Assembly: GCF_041146395.1 (NCBI RefSeq)
Contig: NC_090989.1
Span: 253,384,843 to 253,448,842 of the forward strand
Direction of reading: 5' to 3'
Source: Eulemur rufifrons
Taxonomy: Eukaryota; Chordata; Mammalia; Primates; Lemuridae
DNA length: 64,000 nt
The translations under genes and the position numbers were made by a program. This document shows positions 59,801 through 64,000 of this stretch, piece by piece. The notes under the pieces were generated by a model, which was not told the DNA's origin, made no database searches, and worked only from the letters and a program-made list of their open reading frames with translations. Numbering within the stretch: position 1 is the first letter of the stretch; each line of letters begins with the position of its first letter.

Positions 59801-62029
59801 TGTGAATGGCCACCTGCGTGTCATCCTGGCTGTCTGCATCCCCGGGGACGATTCTATATTCCTGGTGTGGTAGAGTGACTGGGGCCACTAGAGGGCAGCA
59901 AAGAGTCAGGAACGAGCAACAGGTGTGCGCCCAGGAGCCCAAGGTGAGGTTGGCAAAGGGATAGAGGGAGCTTAGAAAGTGCCAGGTCAGAGGGCCACCA
60001 GGAGTCCCAGTGAGGGGCTTAGGAAGACAGCCAGGGGTGGGTGGAAGCAAGAGCTAAGAACAAAGGCTGTTCACTCCCTAAGCAAACGCTTCCTGAGCCC
60101 GATGCTTAGGCCACAGAGGCTCTTGGAGAGCCCTGGTCCAATCTCCCATCTGACGCTCTATTCCCCTCCACCAAGTTTCCACCAGTGTCTGCTGGCCCCT
60201 CCAAGGCTGCCCATTCCAATGTCTTCAGCTCGAATTGTGGGGAAGGTTCTAGATGCACGGCTGAAAAAGGTGTCCCTCTGATTCCCATTCACTGGTGTCA
60301 GCCATGCCCATGGAACTGTGCAGAATATATTTTACCTCTGGTTCAAATGGCAAACGAGACACAGAGAGTGGAAATGACAAGTCAGATCTCACAGGATCCT
60401 GCCTGGTGCTGGGTCCCCACCCCTCAAGCTGGCATGCCCTCCACACAGCAAGGCTGTCGAGCAGGCAAGACCCAGACTCAGGGATGGTCTTGCTATGGAC
60501 AGAACAAGACACTGTCCCCTGCCCTCCAGAACCTCCAGACCATTTCTACCTCACAGGGCTCTGCACCTGTGCAGTCAGCATTTCCAAGGGCCCTCACAAA
60601 CACAGGCAAGGCAGGCTCAGAGGGGTCACAGAGCTCATCACAGAGCCGCATCCTTGCATCCCTCACTTCTCTGGGGCATCTCCACATCTCTCCCTGGACC
60701 AGACCTCACCCCCATCCCCATGGCCTGTCTGCCACCTGCCTGCAGAGGGCCTCACCTGCATGTCTGCTTGGCCTCCAAAAGTTGCCAAGCCCAAATCCTG
60801 ACCTTACAGGCCAGTAGCCTCCACCCTGCCAACCCCGTTCACCCGGCCTGGGCTGGCTGGGCTGGGGGCCACCCATGGGAACCCACGCCACCCTGCACCC
60901 TTGCCTCCTACTTCCTCACGAAAATAAAACCGTCAGTTCAGTGAGCGAGTTAATTGAAAGGCACCTGGAAATGATGTCCACCAATCCATGGCAAGTAGAG
61001 TGCCCAGGGCCACGGGGACCGGGACACGTTCTTTTTGTGCACATTGCTCTGTCAAGGCACGTGGGACGGGGCACGTGGTTCCTGGACTGGCTCCTCTCAA
61101 AGACCTTACCTCATTTCTCAGACTCACTGAAGCCAAAGGGCAGTGAACGCCCCTTCCTTTCTCCTCCAGCTCAGAATTTTTAAGAGTTTCAAATGCCATG
61201 TCAATATCTGTTAGATTGCAAAATGTCGTCAGGCAGGAATCAACTAGTTATACCGATCAAGACACTGTGGAATCTTTGGTGCAAAACTTTTGGCATTTGC
61301 TGGGACTCGATGGAAATAAAATCTGAACACTGTCTCCATCCTAAGCTGGTATAAGATGCTGTATTTGGTTTCATAAACATAACCGATCAGGAAAGGGCTA
61401 CAGAGAGTTAGCAGAGCTGCAGAGACTGAATCTGCAAACCCCAAGGAAGACCAAGAAGCCACATTTTGCAGACGAGAGGATGCCCTGGAGCCAGAAGGGG
61501 CAGACAACACCCTGGTGACAGCATCAGGATTCAAAGTGAACAAGAGTCCAGGCCAACAAGCTGATATTTGATACAGAAAAATGTTATGTCTGTTTTTTCA
61601 GGCCCCGAAGTACAGCAGCCCAAGGGTGTCCTGGAGGCAAATGTTCCCTCCCCTCTAGGTCCTAAAAGCAAACTTATAAATGGAAGTGGTGGCAGCCAAG
61701 TGTTTCCCAAAGCCTGCGGTGGGAAAACCCCAAAGATTTCCAGCTTCCCCCTAGATCGCTCTGCCAGCCTGCCAGGGGCGAGGAGGGAGAGGGCGGCCTG
61801 CGCCGTGCAGTGGAACCGACCGCTGCAGTGGAGCAGCCTCAGACACACGCAGGCTACGGGATCTCCCAGAGCCCCGCGCAGCTTGTGTCTCCAAATGTGC
61901 CGACCGGCCCCGGGGGCCTGCGAAATGGCATCAAGGCCTTTAGCAGCGTCTCAGTCGAGTGACTGCCTCCCGGACTCAGAAGCCCAAGAGGTTATAGATT
62001 AGAAATCTGAATAAACCCAAAGTTGAATT

Positions 62030-62530
62030 CTCAAACAGGCTGTGGTATATCCATGTCCTAATCTCTGAAACTTCATATGTGAAGGTTCCTTACATGTAAC
62101 CTGTGAATGTCACCTTCCATGACAGCAAGGGGGTCTTTGCAGATGAATTAAGGATCTTGTGATGAGGAGACTAGCCTGGATCCTCCGGGTGGGTCCTAGG
62201 TGAATGCGTGTCCTTATAAGAAAGAAGAGGAGGGGGATTTGGCAACACGGAGGAAAGCGGGCTGTGAAGACCCCGCGCAGAGAGACGTGAAGCCCCCGAC
62301 CTTGCAGCAAAGCAGCCACGGCCAGGGAACGCCGGGAGCCACAGAGCTAGAGGAAGAAGGGACGAAGCTTTCCTTAGTGTCCCCAGAGGGAGCACAGCCC
62401 TGCCAACACCTTGATTTTGGCCTGGTGATACTGATTTCAGACTTCTGGGCTCCAGAACTATAAGAGAATAAATTTCTATTGTCTTAAGCTACCAAGACTG
62501 TGGCCATTTGTTATCGCCACCACAGGAAAC
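62030..62530 (+). mobile_element. MLT1 LTR (ERVL-MaLR)
   Basis: 'gggggtctttgcagatgaat', 'gtccttataagaaagaagag', 'ctgccaacaccttgattttg', then 'gggctccagaactataagag' and an AATAAA, the MLT1 order. Confidence 0.85.
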
Positions 62531-63194
62531 AAACACACAGGTCGACACAGTTTCCCCTCCCTCCCTCCCTCAGCCAGCACTCAGAATAAGGACCTGGACT
62601 GTGCTAGGGGCTGGGAAGGGTGCAGAGACTAATAAGGTCCCAGTGAGAGCGGTGGACATGGACACAGCTGACTGCACCTTGGACACACTGGCCAGGTGGT
62701 ACAGCAGAGCCAGGCATAGATAGGCATCACCCCCGAGGCCACACCAGGAGGCTTCTAGGGACAGGTAATGTTCAGCCCGAAGGGTGAAGCTGGATTCTGA
62801 CAGGTCAAGGCGGGAAGTGGCCCAAGCCAAAGGCACAGAACGAGGAAGGACACTGACCAGTAAGAGTCCAAGGTGTGCTGGGGACCCGAGAGCAGTCAGG
62901 GAGGGGGAGGCTGGGAGAGGAGGCTAGAGGCGCAGGTTGGGGCAGCCCAAGGCCCCTGCTGTGCTGAAAGGTGGCCCTCTCTGTGCTGCGGGACAGTCCT
63001 TGGGGCAGTGCCTGCAAAGACAGTGTGCACAGGCCACCCGAGAAACAGATTTGGAAATCGTGTTGGAAACAAGAGGCCCAAAGACATGACCCTGGTTTGG
63101 ACGTCGAGGAACAGGAACTAAGGGCTGTGCCCGCTGAGCTGGAAATCCCAGCCCTGGCGCTGGGCCCGGCACTAAGCGCTGGGGATGCCTGAGC

Positions 63195-63285
63195 AGAGAA
63201 GGCGGTGGGGCCGGGGCAAGAGGGGAAGAAGGAGAGCGATGCAGAGAAGGAAAGACGGAGGGAGGGAAAAGGAAGAAGTCACAGC
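63195..63285. repeat. Purine-rich (GGA/GAA)n-like tract
   Basis: Almost pure A/G on the plus strand (aggggaagaaggagagcgat and following). In PAX5 sense this is a long pyrimidine tract. Confidence 0.7.
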
Positions 63286-63419
63286 AACTCCCGTGTGGCA
63301 GGCTCCCCTGCCAAATTCTTGTTTTCCTCTTTCCACACTTGTGCACCCTCCCTTCCCACTCAGGGGACAGAGTCCTAGGGGACCCTGAGGCAGCCCCTGT
63401 TCAGCAGCTGCCAGCAGGC

Positions 63420-63610
63420 TTGGTCCGGCTGTGCCCTCACTTGGCGGTGATTCCTGCTGCCACCGTTAATGGGAAAGGAGCCACCATCTGTTCCCGCTGG
63501 GGGCTCTGCCAGGCCTGCAGCCATTTGTATCTTGAGCCTGGTAATTAGGGCTGGAGGAACACTGGGGCCGGAGGGCAGCCTCGGTTTGGATAAACTCAGC
63601 AAAGTTCAGC
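63420..63610. other. Unique block, possibly conserved
   Basis: Non-repeat with CACCGTTAATGGG, CATCTG (E-box, 63485-63490), GCCATTTGTATC and GGTAATTAGGG. Weak enhancer-like look. Confidence 0.25.
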
Positions 63611-63814
63611 TGCTTCTCTGAACTGGGCCGCTTTGGGGTTTGCAGTGGGGAGCTGGGAGGGCCAGCCGGTGACCTCAGTTTCAGGGCCAACATGCCCTCG
63701 GGCCAGGTTCCAGGGCCATCTCTAAGCTGGTAGATCCTGAGAGCACAGGCAGGCAGCATGGGGCGAGGAGGAAGTGCCTGTGGGTGGGGGTGGGGGGGCA
63801 GGTGGACGAAAGCC

Positions 63815-63985
63815 TCCACCCGGCAAGCTGCGTGGCCCGGGGCAATTCCCTCACTTCTCTGGGTCTCAGCACTTTTGGAAAGTGGGGATTATACTCCTGA
63901 CCTCGCCCACCCACAGGGTGGTTACACCAAAGGGCTCCAGGGGAAGTCTTGGCAGCCTATCAGGTGTTCCAGAAATGTGAGGGCC
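63815..63985 (+). repeat. MIR fragment
   Basis: 'ggcaattccctcacttctct' followed by 'ttggaaagtggggattatac', a diverged sense MIR. Confidence 0.5.
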
Positions 63986-64000
63986 CCGAGACAGGTATGG

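Noticed and set aside
60185..60817. 210-codon open frame
   Set aside because: Low-complexity Ser/Pro/Gln-rich translation, overlapping frames of similar length in other registers, no splice or domain support.
63185..63388. Arg/Lys-rich frame
   Set aside because: Direct result of the purine-rich (GGA)n tract.

Overview
The window is nuclear DNA from a primate, most probably a strepsirrhine (lemur or loris group). The evidence is the repeats. The Alu copies carry the lemur-type right arm (the wording around 'ttgctcaggctggtctcgaa'), and they sit among old mammal-wide repeats (MIR, L2, MER5A, MER2, MLT1, L1M). There is no bacterial-style gene density, operon or CRISPR array, and almost every open frame is a chance frame in GC-rich, repeat-bearing sequence.

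The gene present is the 3' end of PAX5, the B-lineage paired-box transcription factor, on the minus strand. Exon 9 (34241-34327) and the coding part of exon 10 (28474-28550) encode the last 52 complete codons plus two split glycines. As far as I can recall the human protein, the sequence is identical. Exon 10 continues as a 3' UTR of about 7.1 kb, ending near 21330 just past an AATAAA signal at 21350-21355. Intron 9 is 28551-34240. Everything from 34328 to 64000 is part of intron 8, and exon 8 is not in the window. Positions 1 to about 21330 are intergenic DNA downstream of PAX5, the MELK side in human.

Downstream flank (1-21330): an antisense L1M block (1.2-3.2 kb), MLT1-type LTRs, L2 and Alus. 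A CpG-rich, conserved-looking block (7.55-9.27 kb) is split by a solo class-I LTR with a 4-bp target duplication. A likely MIR4475 orthologue lies on the minus strand at about 13.68-13.70 kb. 3' UTR (21.3-28.5 kb): an A/T-rich distal end, a possible proximal poly(A) signal, a GC-rich middle and embedded MIRs. Intron 9: a MER2 element and one conserved-looking element. Intron 8: many MIR, L2 and MER5A copies, one full Alu, an Alu inside an L2, a 24-base G run, and several unique blocks that look like regulatory DNA. The most interesting are 51.37-51.62 kb (exact octamer in a POU-type palindrome) and 54.2-54.6 kb (two BLIMP1/IRF-type sites).

Functionally, the window holds the C-terminal regulatory domain of PAX5, its long post-transcriptional control region, and probable cis-regulatory DNA. 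Conservation of the non-coding blocks is judged by eye from composition, motif content and lack of repeats; no alignment was possible.
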